DNA of 64,000 nucleotides, from NCBI GenBank assembly GCA_949752735.1, contig OX457040.1, positions 4,510,131-4,574,130 of the forward strand, written 5' to 3'. The translations under genes were made by a program, and so were the position numbers. The notes under the pieces are model-generated. The model was not told where the DNA came from and did no database searches. It saw nothing but the letters and a program-made list of their open reading frames with translations. This document shows positions 1 to 9,013 of the stretch, piece by piece. Each line of letters begins with the position of its first letter. The stretch's first letter is position 1. Source of the DNA: Lumbricus terrestris (lineage: Eukaryota; Annelida; Clitellata; Crassiclitellata; Lumbricidae).

Positions 1-118
1 TAAATTTAGATGGTTTTGCTTCAATTTCACAAAGATAATTTTTTTTTTTATGTTTCATAAGTTTTCTTTTATCCTTGAATTTTTTTATATTTTATTGCAT
101 TATTAAATTGATATGATT

Positions 119-172
119 ATGTGTGTGTGTGTGCGTGCATGCGTATGTGGGTGTGTAAATGTGTGTGTGGGG
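119..172. repeat. GT-rich simple repeat
   Basis: An imperfect (GT)n run with interruptions. The surrounding first 370 bases are AT-rich, and I see no gene or recognisable element in them. Confidence 0.8.
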
Positions 173-370
173 ATTGTTAAAATTTTGAATAATTCTGTAA
201 CAGATGAAATAGGCATTGAATAAAATGGTCTTGATATTATTTTTTAAGCTGCTAACTGATGGCTGAAGAGTGAATACTTTGATTTTCATATTAATGTTGA
301 ATATCTTATCTGCTTGTAAGTTTATTGGTGAAATATGAACATTGAAAATTGCTTGCAAATATGAGATTAT

Positions 371-508
371 GAGAAATGATACGAATTGATGTTGATCTAA
401 ATAAGTCGATGTTGTGTCATGTGAACTTCATGAAATGAGAACTTATAAGAATTGATGTTAATCAAACTAAGTAGGCCTAGATTTTATGTCATGTGAACTT
501 CATGAAAT
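371..508. repeat. Tandem duplication, about 70-bp unit, two copies
   Basis: Two adjacent units (371-436 and 437-508) both run from GAGAA through AATTGATGTT and end in GTCATGTGAACTTCATGAAA. They differ by scattered substitutions and a short length change, so this is an old local duplication. The second unit contains a TAGGCCTA word. No coding potential is evident. Confidence 0.8.
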
Positions 509-510
509 GT

Positions 511-899
511 CTAAATTAATGATAATAATACATAAGTGTACATATAATGACAATACATATGTGTGCACATGTGTATGTGCTCATTTGTATATAAAGAATT
601 ATAGGCATATGTAATTATGGTGACATATGTATGTGTGTATATATATATATATATAAATGCATGTGGGCATAAATTTGCATATATGCTAAATAATAAATAA
701 TGATGCATGTATAAAAGAGGATCGACTACGGCCATTTGGTGAACACTATCGTCATGAAAGGCAGTTAGTCAAATTCAGGAAGAAAAGAAAAGAACAACAA
801 AAAAAGAACAAAAAGGAAAAAAACAAAGAAAAAGAAAGTACAAACAGAAACTGCTGAACAGTTAAACAAAAGTGAGCTGCAATACATCAAACTTTAAAG
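511..899. other. AT-rich interval without a gene
   Basis: It contains a short (TA)n run near 637-653 and an A-rich stretch at 780-840. No homology to a protein or to the repeat families of this window was seen. Confidence 0.6.
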
Positions 900-950
900 A
901 CGTCAACAACCTTTGTAGTTATATGATGTCGTTAAACTGTTGAATAATAA
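900..950 (+). repeat. Degenerate stem-loop repeat, GTCGTTAAAC subtype
   Basis: It reads CGTCAACAACCTTTGTAG, then GATGTCGTTAAACTG, then TTGAATAATAA. This matches the better-preserved copies at 7260-7312 and 55683-55738 (reverse). The subtype shares the CGTCAAC(G)GCCTTTGTTGTCATA core of the 13-copy stem-loop family but ends in an AATAATAA tail instead of (ATCC)n. Confidence 0.55.
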
Positions 951-1330
951 AATTCAAATAATTGATTGTTCAATTGGGTTATTGAAAAGCGTTGAGTTTT
1001 TACAGACACTGAAGTTTTATCGTCAAAATCGTGCAAAATATAACTGGACATTTAAAAACGCAAAGATTGCTTATTAAAAACGCTATGTAATGAAAAAGAT
1101 TGTTTTTAAAAATTGGAGGCTAACGCAACCCAAGTAAAAAAACAGATTCGCTTAAAGAGAACATGCTCTTAACAATGAAATTTGTAATATTAACATAAAA
1201 TATAATATGAGGTACCTGGTAACTAAAATTTATTGGTTGACAAATATGTAAACATATAGAAACCATTGACTACAAATCATTGTTAACTAATCCTAATCAT
1301 TTTATAGCTTTGATTAACGCAAATCCATTT
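951..1330. other. Interval without a recognised feature
   Basis: AT-rich sequence with stop codons in all frames. No repeat family of this window was recognised here. Confidence 0.5.
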
Positions 1331-1339
1331 GTTGTGGGC

Positions 1340-1460
1340 GATAATCAAGTGGTTAGGGTGCGGGACTTTCAGCTTTCTTGAAAGTTGTGTGATCCAATCC
1401 CATTGGCTACAACAAGGTATGTCTAATGGCACCTCACGGAAAAAAACTGGTTCAACAAGA
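1340..1460 (+). repeat. tRNA-headed SINE fragment (GGTTAGGGTG type)
   Basis: TGGTTAGGGTG at 1350-1360 fits an internal polymerase III A box. GTGATCCAATCCC at 1389-1401 sits at B-box distance and is a decayed GGTTCGAATCCC. The order and spacing are those of a tRNA-derived SINE head. The B box and acceptor-like bases are too decayed for a working tRNA gene. It is a different SINE type from the one at 10139. Confidence 0.55.
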
Positions 1461-1489
1461 TAAACGGTTTTGGGAGAAGATGTGACTTT

Positions 1490-1560
1490 GATAAAGTACG
1501 AATTATAGTAGGGAGGCCATTCCAAAGCAAAGCGCCTCTCACAGTACTTCATCCTAATTG
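1490..1560 (-). pseudogene. Short LINE 3' fragment, duplicate of the neighbouring copy
   Basis: On the minus strand this gives the ...ERRFALEWPP-like end of a reverse transcriptase C-terminus. The block ATTCCAAAGCAAAG with the preceding GGGAGGCC is repeated at 1750-1775, inside the next fragment. Here it is joined directly to the CGCCTCTCACAGTACT terminal segment, so the intervening coding part is missing. This is either an internally deleted copy or a separate truncated insertion. Confidence 0.55.
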
Positions 1561-1594
1561 TTGCGAGTGTCTTTGACGTCAACAGTACTTTGTG

Positions 1595-1960
1595 CTATTC
1601 TATTCTATTTTTGGATTTACAAAGGGCCTCTCACAGTACAATCTAATCAGAGGCACTCCCAGTGCTAAGATTCCCCTTGGAAAAAGAAAAGCTTTAAGGA
1701 AACGCGCAGAAACAGCAGTGCTTCCAGATAAGATCTGAGTACGAATTATTGTAGGGAGGCCATTCCAAAGCAAAGGGCCGACAGAAGCAAAGGCACGATG
1801 CTGGGCTGTAGCAGTACGAAACCGTGGTACAAGAAGGTCATGACAGTCTAAAGAGCAGAGAGGACGTCCAGTGGTATTTGAGATAGGCCGCCCTATGAGA
1901 TCACAGAGGTAGCGAGTAGCTGTACCCAAGAACATGTTATAGGTAAGAAAGAGAAATGCT
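1595..1960 (-). pseudogene. LINE reverse transcriptase C-terminus (CR1/L2-like), 5'-truncated
   Basis: About 110 codons are open on the minus strand. The product contains ATRYLCDLIGRPI, a basic DLLVPRFRTATAQHRAF stretch, and ASVGPLLWNGLP. These are the conserved post-thumb motifs that end many CR1/L2-like LINE ORF2 proteins (YLCDL ... FSVVGPxxWNxLP). It then runs into the family 3' end, with GCGCCTCT-type sequence and a (GAATA)n tail at 1595-1611. All catalytic motifs are absent, so this is a dead 3' stub. Confidence 0.8.
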
Positions 1961-2099
1961 GTTTTGTGAAGAATGGATTATCTCAATGACACGCTTCTCG
2001 AGTAGGCCTACATATACGAACGACTAAAGTGTTAAGAGCGTGTTTTAATTTAATTGTAGTGTATTATAATTGTATTGTGGGAGATAATATTGTCTGCGT

Positions 2100-2300
2100 A
2101 AAAACACCGAGAGGAAGGCAACGGAAAAACACCTCTCTAAACTTTCCCAAGACACAGAAAACGACAAAGAATGGAATGCACGAAAAGAACGTGAACGATT
2201 CCATTCAGTCACTGTTGCGAAGATTCGTGTTCCGCATGGGATGAGAAACGATGGCATTGACCTCCAAGTCCAGGTCGTCAACCAGAGAAACATTCGATAT
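2100..2300 (+). repeat. Possible SINE-like body segment
   Basis: The segment beginning GAGGAAGGCAACGG, AAACACCTCTC resembles the block GGGGAAGGCAACGGGAAACC with ACCTCACTCATC inside the SINE at 25030-25325. I infer a related, diverged SINE body. The opposing 71- and 82-codon open frames across it show no family resemblance and are probably fortuitous. Confidence 0.4.
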
Positions 2301-2539
2301 AAGCTGTGATTTCGTATGTTCTTCTAACAAAATTTAATGAAATAAGTTTCACGAAGCAATGATGGGGCCAAAGTCAAGCGAGAGTGGCGCCAATATATTA
2401 TATAAATTTCTACCTAACCGTTTTAGAGGTGTGCAAAATTACAACTATTTAGAACAAACACCGAAAATTAGCTCAATATAAATTATGTTGAAGTAATCAT
2501 AATTGACAGACATTTGTTGCTAAAATTCGTTTAATGAAC

Positions 2540-2720
2540 CCTTGTGTTGTGTCGTGTCAGACTGCATTCGTTACATGTGTGTGTCTCTACGTATGGTTGT
2601 CTCCGTCTGTCCGTCTGCCGGGTCTTTCTCTCTGCTTGTCCGAAGCTGTCGCTTTTCCTTGAGAAGACCTTCCTCAGGTCCTTCTTCGATGGTTTGTCTA
2701 TTCTCTGCTAGCTGGGGTGA
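2540..2720 (+). repeat. Dispersed repeat segment shared with 37870-37990
   Basis: TCTCTACGTATGGTTGTCTC, then CCGTCTGTCCGTCTG, then a TCTCTCTG run, then CTTCTTCGATGG recur in reverse complement at 37870-37990 in the same order. The two copies are diverged. No coding family was recognised. Confidence 0.6.
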
Positions 2721-2749
2721 CTTGCGATTCCCGGGAAATTTAGGATTCG

Positions 2750-3185
2750 ACCCGCTCCCGGTCACAACCCCACCACAACACACCCCCACCACCTCCCCCA
2801 CCGAACCCCACACCCCCAACCTCACAACACGCCATCACACTCCGACCTCCACCTGTACGCCACCCGTGAAATTTTCCCTCCCCTCCCACCCCATCCTACC
2901 TACCCAACCCCCACCCCACCCCAACCCACCCAACCCACCACACTCCGACCTCCACCGGTACGCCACCCGTGAAATTTCCCCTCCCACCCCACCCCCAACA
3001 CCAACCCCCTCCCGACCCCACTCCACTCTACCCCACCCCACCCCACCCAACACTCTCCGACCTCCACGGGTACGCCACCCGTTAAATGTGGGTTTTCGGA
3101 AAAATTTCCCCTCCAGCCCCACCTCTCACCTACATCACCCCACCACACTACGACCTCCACCGGTACGCCACCCGTGGATTTTGGG
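2750..3185. repeat. C-rich tandem repeat, about 93-112-bp unit, four units
   Basis: The block CTCCGACCTCCACCGGTACG plus CCACCCGTGAAATT recurs near 2837, 2942, 3054 and 3147. The units are separated by strongly C-rich spacers of CCCACCC type. One strand is almost free of G over long stretches. It keeps a 239-codon frame open on the plus strand (Pro/Thr/His-rich product) and two Gly/Val-rich frames on the minus strand. That openness follows from composition, and I do not call a gene. Confidence 0.85.
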
Positions 3186-3710
3186 TTTGAGCCGACCAAA
3201 ATTGGAAATTTTAAATGTTACAACTTTCTGTATTATAATCCATACAATTTACTGTGCATGATTAGACTTCAAGACGAATATTTTAACTGAACTGGTATAA
3301 GGTATGTCAGATGAACTTACGAGGAATGTGTCAATGTGCTGTAAGCATGCCTAACAAATATTTCCGACTTTGCGCTAGTTGTTTCCGATTCGAAGCAGTT
3401 TTAAGTTGAAAATAAATACTACTTGACTTCATAAATACAGAGTCAGAAACAGAAAAAATATACAGAGACATTGAGAGACAAAAAGACGGATATTCTGTAA
3501 ACGCATTAAAATGCAATCAGTTTAGCGACATCTTGGTTTTCCTGCGGGACCTTTACGTCGAATTTGCAACGTTTCGACCGTTTCATTATGGTTCGAACGC
3601 AATATCCCAACATATACATGTAGACCATATACAATTTCCTGATAGCGTTGTGCGGGTGCTTAAATGACTCTTTATCTGTCATAATTATTGTAATGTCAAG
3701 TGTCTCAATT

Positions 3711-3768
3711 TCTGTCCAGAGTAACGGCCTCTGTTGTCATAGACCCTGGTCAAATCGGATCCATCCAA
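3711..3768 (+). repeat. Stem-loop family copy 1, (ATCC) tail
   Basis: It contains the core AACGGCCTCTGTTGTCATAG flanked by a 5' arm TCCAGAGT and a 3' arm ACCCTGG, then CAAATCGGATCCATCC. One base in the 5' arm is changed from the CCAGGGT of other copies. Only the last 60 bases of the family are present. Confidence 0.8.
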
Positions 3769-3989
3769 CAAGTGTCTCGTAAACTAGTATAATTAGTGTT
3801 TTGCATTTGATATAATCAGCTCTGTACTGAAAAATTGCGTGCTTTTTATGTTGTTGCATCTTATTGCCAAAATCATGTTTTTAATGCTTGTTTTAGCTTA
3901 GATTGGTAAGACCCTTCTCAAAGTCTATGTTTTCTTCACTCAAGGCGTTGTTCATAGGGAGCTTTCTCATAACTATAACGAGTATGATT

Positions 3990-4282
3990 CATTGCTACTG
4001 CGCGGGTACCCAAGGCCACCGTCCTCTCCATTCTGCACAGAAGGAATTGCTCTTGGTCCCATTCGCACGAACTGCAATGATGGAGACTAGAGCCTTTTCT
4101 GTGATCGACAGAGTTGTCTAGAATGGGCTCCCACAGGAGCTACGTCTACTTTCTGGGATTATTACTGACACGTTTTTTGTTAAACTCAAAACCGTCCTTT
4201 TTACCCTGCTAGAGTTGAGAGCACTTCTGAGTAGTCCCTTTGAAGAAGCGCTATATAAATTCTCGAATGAATGAATGAATGA
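3990..4282 (+). pseudogene. LINE reverse transcriptase C-terminus with (GAAT)n tail
   Basis: The plus strand encodes KELLLVPFARTAMMETRAFSV then IDRVV, a stop in place of the conserved Trp, NGLPQELR, and LRALLSSPFEEALYKF. This is the family's terminal segment (GFSVVGPSIWNDLP ... then GCGCTATATAAATTC). The tail GAATGAATGAATGAA at 4264-4282 is the short-repeat 3' end. Only the extreme C-terminus remains and it is interrupted. Confidence 0.8.
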
Positions 4283-4639
4283 AATTTTAATTTCTTGCAA
4301 CTGTCAAAGCAGCCTAAAAAGTGTGATGAGGAAGGAATTACATCAAAGCCGAGGAATTTGAATAACGTCACTGAAGTGCCTCACTATAAACACCTTTTAA
4401 ACTAGTGCAATCTTGCTTATAAAATATTCCTGATAGCGTTCCTTAAATCATAATATTCTGCCCGGTATCACGGTGTCATTCGGATGTGGCAGGCGCAAGA
4501 TTGCAAAAGAACTGAAAGAAATCCAGCTGTAGAATATTATTAATTCTCCTCAATTGTCAAGGTGTGACATTGCCAGTCTCTCCCCCACCCCCGACAAACA
4601 CTTCAGAAAGAAACCCAGGACAAAATTTATTAAGTAGGA

Positions 4640-5560
4640 CGTAAATTGCGTATAAGTAGTATTCCTTCGAACGAGATAAGTACAAATTACATCTGTGGGC
4701 CAAGCAAAAGGTGAATTGATGAAAAGAACTCTCGCTATTAATAGAAGTCGGATTGATACAAAAATCACTTTACTTAAATGTAAACTGGACTGATGAAAAT
4801 ATTCTTGCTTAAATTGGAGCTGGATTGGGGAAACGGGATCGGATATTAACCCCCACCCCAAAAAACCCTTCCCGAACACCCCCCCCCCCGACATTGACTT
4901 CGCGGACAAACCCCTTGGTAGGACATAACTCCCCTGGGACAACCAAAACTGAAGTCGGATTGACACAGATTATTTTTTACCTACATGAGAGGTGTATTTT
5001 ATATAAATATTTTTGCCTAAATGGAAGCTAAATTGATGAAAATATTAATGCTTAAATGGAATCTGGATTGATGAACATATTCCTACTGAAGCTTATATGA
5101 TGAAATGTTATTGCTTAAATGGGAGCTGGATTCATGAAAATAATTGTTATTTAAATAAAAGCTGGATTGATAAAACAATTCAGGGCTTTCAAACATACAG
5201 TTACACACAAAATGTGCATTTCTAAGCGGATTTGTGCAGTTGTTAAAGCATTTATGTATTATAGTTAGCACTATCGAAAAAGGTCATTGTACTCCGATTG
5301 GAAGTAAATTTATCATGGAGGATTGGAAAGAAAAGAAGGGGGTTGTGCAGTTCTAGAAATTCCTTAAAAAAACAACCCTGAAACAATTGTTTCTGTTTAA
5401 ATAGAAACTTGACCGATCAAACGAATTTTTAACTAAATAGAAGCTGGGTTGATGAAAAATAATTGTTATCTAATTAGAAATTGGATTAACGAAAACAATT
5501 GTTGCTATTTAAATAGAAGCTTGATTAATGAAATGCGTTTTAACAATTAACTACAGAAAT
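4640..5560. repeat. Degenerate minisatellite (GCTGGATTGATGAAA unit)
   Basis: A unit of about 35-45 bp, roughly TTGCTTAAATGGAAGCTGGA then TTGATGAAAATAATTG, recurs at least ten times with substitutions, in blocks near 4720-4830, 4950-5175 and 5390-5545. A C-rich segment interrupts it at 4845-4945, and a dispersed repeat interrupts it at 5188-5345. A second array of the same unit lies at 40255-40545, with single units at 15345 and 17000. No protein is encoded. Confidence 0.75.
5188..5345 (+). repeat. Dispersed repeat A, copy 1
   Basis: It begins AGGGCTTTCAAACATACAGT, continues TACACACAAAATGTGCATTT and TTGTGCAGTTGTTAAAGCA, and ends near GGAAGTAAATTTATCATGG. Related copies lie at 10310-10445, 15648-15780 and 40030-40185 (reverse). 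The copies are clearly diverged, and I found no target duplication. Confidence 0.65.
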
Positions 5561-5639
5561 AGGCTATTTGCACAGGAAGGGTGGTTTTGTCCGGAGGGTG
5601 TGTGTGTTGATGTTCTACACCCGAAGAAATCGTTCTACA

Positions 5640-6060
5640 TTAACCCTTCGGAGGTGAGGTGAAGCACTGGAACGCTTGTGGTTCGGTGGGGTGTATGTCG
5701 TACCGCAAAAATGCGTTTACATTCAAGGCGCGACATCAAACAGACAACATTGGACCTAATTGTGAGTTAAACCGTTCCTTTAATACCAATTATCAGCTAA
5801 GCTGGTGATTATCACGAACAAATAAATGTTTTCAATCTTATTGAAATTAAAAGCATGTGAACTAATTGCAATCCAATGTTAGCTTATCACGTCCAATTTA
5901 GAGTCCTCATTTGCAACATTATCAAATGCACGAATGGCCAATATCTCAGATGCAACATCGAAGTTTTTGTTCATCATTTTCGTCAGCAGAGTTTGAACAT
6001 AATAATTGTTAGAGTGTGCAAGGCACAGTCGATTGCAACACGAATGACACGTCCCCAATC
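5640..6060 (+). mobile_element. Old truncated copy of the TTAA (GGAGGTGAGGTG) element
   Basis: It starts at a TTAA followed by CCCTTCGGAGGTGAGGTG, the terminus of the elements at 47463 and 49683. Downstream, segments such as ATTATCACGAACAAATA, CATTATCAAATGCACGAA and GTGTGCAAGGCACAGT match those elements in order, with many substitutions. The far terminus with its TTAA is not recognisable. It is a decayed third copy of a non-autonomous piggyBac-type family and encodes no transposase. Confidence 0.7.
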
Positions 6061-6063
6061 ACG

Positions 6064-6087
6064 TCATGTCATGTCATGTCATGTCGC
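6064..6087. repeat. (CATGT)n simple repeat
   Basis: Four tandem GTCAT/CATGT units. About 400 bases without a gene follow. Confidence 0.8.
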
Positions 6088-6489
6088 CATCGTCGCATCG
6101 CGACGGTTGGCTACATGAATTGATATTTAATGCCCAGAGTCTTCTGTCCCTTGTCGCGCTCATTAAGTCAGAGCCTACAAGGCTTGTCCAGTTCAGAACG
6201 TTGTCGATCCAAGATATCCTCGGCCTTCCTCGTCCTCGGTTCCCCTCCACAAAACCCGTAATGATGCTGCTTTCGATGCTATTGTTTTGCTGTCACATGC
6301 TATGACCAGAATAAACGTCTTCAATGACACAATCAAATATATTGACGAGTAAATTTACAATTTTAGACCCATTTTTATATAACAAAATATTTCAACCTTT
6401 AAAAGGTGTTTAAGGCAGTTTGCCAAGTTTATAAATTAATCTTCGTTTAATGAGACAAATCAGGGTGACACACCGCACCCAGTTACATG

Positions 6490-6770
6490 TTAATGCACTT
6501 TTAAAATAAACTACAAAATAATATGAAGATAACAATGTCATTAATGGGTGTCAAAGAGAATAAAGTTTCTAACATCTTTAACTGATAGAACAAAAGGATG
6601 CGGTCTAGGCAAGTTATAAATGGGTTTTGCTAGAGGTGGAAAGAGGTTCCCCAGGACATGATTCACATTTAGCATTATATTACGAAGCAGCCCAGCATCG
6701 GCTCCGGAAACTAATTTCTCAATGTTCGGGAGCATCGTGGAAAGAAATCCCACTTACGAAAAATCAATTT
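6490..6770 (-). pseudogene. LINE ORF2 C-terminal fragment (second LINE type)
   Basis: The minus-strand product reads GFLSTMLPNIEKLVSGADA then GLLRNIMLNVNHVLGNLFPP, then YNLPRPHPFVLSVKDVRNFI. This is the layout of a LINE C-terminus: a two-helix segment, a HVLxxLFPP turn, and a YNLRPRPHxFxLP-like end. It differs from the FSVVGPxxWN type in the rest of the window. No catalytic motif is present and the fragment is 5'-truncated. Family assignment is from motif memory only. Confidence 0.55.
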
Positions 6771-6778
6771 ATCTACAC

Positions 6779-6850
6779 CAGTGATTTCCAAGCGGGGGTT
6801 CCGCGTTCCGCGGGCGTCGGCCAGGGGTTCCGAGGCAGTTACATAAAAAT
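6779..6850 (+). mobile_element. Possible solo hAT-like terminus
   Basis: CAGTGATTTCCAAGCGGGGG at 6779 and the following GTTCCGCG/GGGGTTCCGAGG repeats resemble the termini of non-autonomous hAT elements that begin CAGTG. No matching opposite terminus or 8-bp duplication was found nearby, so the call is weak. Confidence 0.3.
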
Positions 6851-7259
6851 AAAAAAACGAACTGAAATCAAAAAAGTATTAGTAGTGATTCGAATTGTTT
6901 CACAACTTTCAGTCATTCTTGTGTTAAATAAAATTATTACGTGAATGCATTACTATCTTCAGCTGCAGCTGAAATTACAATTGATTTCTTTGCCACAATC
7001 TTCAGGCAATCCAAAGCTGTTGAAGTCGACACCGTTGTGCTTTGCAGGATCATTGTTAGACATCCAGTACGACACGCAATGAAAAGTGTTGGCTTACTTT
7101 TTATGGAACCACGGTGTATATTGCATGATAGCGGGATGAAACTAAATATACACACCTTTTAAAGTAATTGAAACTGAGCTATTATGTTTTCGAATTGCGC
7201 ATTGTATCGCTAGAACACTAGAAATTTATTTTCTTTGCAATGTATATTTTCTGTATTGT

Positions 7260-7312
7260 CGTCAACAGCCATTGATGTCATAGGACGACGTTAAACTTAT
7301 GAATAATAAAAA
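7260..7312 (+). repeat. Stem-loop repeat, GACGTTAAAC subtype
   Basis: GTCGTCAACAGCCATTGATG, TCATAGGACGACGTTAAAC and TTATGAATAATAA follow in order. GTCGTC and GACGAC can pair around the core. The copy ends in an AATAATAA tail, like the copies at 900-950 and 55683-55738. Confidence 0.65.
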
Positions 7313-7416
7313 TAAGTATCGATGGGTAAAAACCATGCGAAAAATTAAACACCTTTAATTAAAAAAATGGTCATTTTATAAGGCAAATCTGTGAAAACGC
7401 CACAATGCATGTACAA

Positions 7417-8690
7417 CATTCATTCATTCATTCATTCATTATTAGCATTTATATAGCGCCCCTTCAAGAAACTACTCAGAGGCGCTCCCAGCCCAGCCAC
7501 GGCAAAAGAAAAAAGATTTAAGGGACTTATGGAACAAGGATTGACTGGTCAGGTGGAGGAGATGGAGGTTAGGGGGGAGGTCATTCCAGATTGACGGCCC
7601 CACAACCGAGAAGCCTCGACACTGTCTGGTAGCCAAACGAGCCCGTGGAACAAGCAGTTGTCCCTTCGCAGCAGAGCGAAGGGCCCGACGCGCTTCAATG
7701 TCAGAGACTGGGCGACAAAGAATGCTCAGGTAGAATGGAGCGCAACCAAGAATACAACGTGAGACCAGGGCAGCAATTCGATAATGGATGCGTTGGGCTA
7801 TTGGCAACCAATGCAGCACATCACGCATGTAGGTAGAAACAGAGGACAATTTAGGGATTCGTCCAATGAGCCGGGCAGCAGAGCGCAGAACCCGATCTAA
7901 CCGACCCAGAACCCCAAGGGGGAGGCCAACAAGGATTGAGCAACAATGGTCGATTCGACTGGTTACGAAGGCATGAACAAGAACCTCCAGCGCATCATGA
8001 GAGAGAGAGCGTGCAATCACTCGAAGTTGACGAAGCTGGTAGTAACAGCTTCGAGCAACAAGATTGACATGCTGGCTGAGATTGAGTTCACAGTCAAGGG
8101 TAACACCCATGTCACGAACCGTGGAAGAGAAACTAATGTCAGGAAAGATTTGAGCTAGCAGAGGCAGATCGATATTCTCAAGTTGCCGACGGCCACCCAG
8201 CCAAATGAATTGAGTCTTACTGGGATTTAGGAGAAGCCGATTTGACGCCATCCAAGAGGAAAGGACGTCAACAGTCAGACACATTAGGCGCACAGTGCTA
8301 ACTGAATCCAATGGGTTAGAATGTATGTAAGCTTGAGTGTCATCAGCAAAGATTTGGTGGAGGAAACCCCGGGACTCAAGTAGAGGACAAAGATCAGCCG
8401 TGTAGAGAAGGTATAATAAGGGGCCAAGTACGGAGCCCTGAGGAACACCTAAAGGAGCAGGAACCCAGGGGGACCTAGAGGATCCAACAACCACACAGTT
8501 TGAGCGGTCAGAGAGGAAGGAACGCAACCATTCTAGAGGCTGTCCAACCAGCCCAAAGGATGTAGAAAGACGTTCCAGGAGGATGGAGTGGTCCACAGAA
8601 TCAAATGCAGAAGAACCGTCAAAAAGAGCCAAGAGCGTAACCTGACCATGGTCCATAGCGGAGTACAGGTCAAAAAGAAGCCGTGACACA
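7417..8690 (-). pseudogene. LINE reverse transcriptase (CR1/L2-like), 5'-truncated, 405 codons open
   Basis: The best-preserved coding sequence of the window. The frame is open from 8689 to the stop near 7472. Residues 22-34 are LFDGSSAFDSVDH (motif A with its catalytic Asp), 80-93 LGVPQGSVLGPLLY (motif B), and 114-117 FADD (motif C with the catalytic pair). Thumb-region LNPSKTQFIWLG and the C-terminal FSVVGPSIWNDLP follow. Finger motifs 0-2 and the apurinic endonuclease domain are missing. The first codon read is GTG, not a real start, so the copy is 5'-truncated near 8690. After the stop come the GGGGCGCTATATAAATGC 3' end and a (GAAT)n tail at 7417-7440. It may be fairly young, as no frameshift is visible. 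It cannot act alone. Confidence 0.9.
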
Positions 8691-8846
8691 TTAGGCGCCA
8701 GCGGCGCCCGCAGGATTTTTTTCTTGTACGCACAGAAATTTTCGATGGAGGGGCGAACAGGGAAAAATTTTCGTTAGGCCGAAAAAACTGATCAACCTAG
8801 AATTTCCCCAAAACATACCTTTTCTATCCGCCGAAAAAACTGATGA

Positions 8847-8882
<36 letters not shown>

Positions 8883-9013
8883 TCATCAACCTAGAATTTC
8901 CCAAAAACATACCTTTTGGGTCATCGCACTTACCTATGTGCGTACATCTGCGGGCGCCGCTGCTGTACGCACTTGCGTAAGTGCGTACGCCTGCGGGCGC
9001 CCTTGTTAGGCGC
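8691..9013. mobile_element. hAT-type MITE, GGCGCCCGC family, copy 1 with target duplication
   Basis: The element proper is 8699-9005 (307 bp). It begins CAGCGGCGCCCGCAGG and ends CCTGCGGGCGCCCTTG, an imperfect terminal inverted repeat. The exact 8-bp direct repeat TTAGGCGC flanks it at 8691-8698 and 9006-9013. Eight-base duplications with CA(G) termini are characteristic of hAT transposons. Inside are a TGATGACC-(T)n-AGTCATCA hairpin and GTACGCACTTGCGTAAGTGC near the right end. It encodes nothing and lies at the 5' edge of the LINE. Confidence 0.9.

Noticed and set aside
2542..3261. A 239-codon plus-strand frame with a Pro/Thr/His-rich product
   Set aside because: It is kept open by a C-rich tandem repeat. 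No start context, domain or conserved motif supports it, and the minus strand is equally open.
7472..8689. Host gene of 405 residues
   Set aside because: All motifs are those of LINE reverse transcriptase, the start codon is absent and a LINE 3' tail follows.
8845..8900. C/D-box snoRNA (TGATGA and CTGA motifs) in the MITE hairpin
   Set aside because: No properly spaced D box or terminal stem. TGATGAC is half of a hairpin with a T-rich loop found in transposons.
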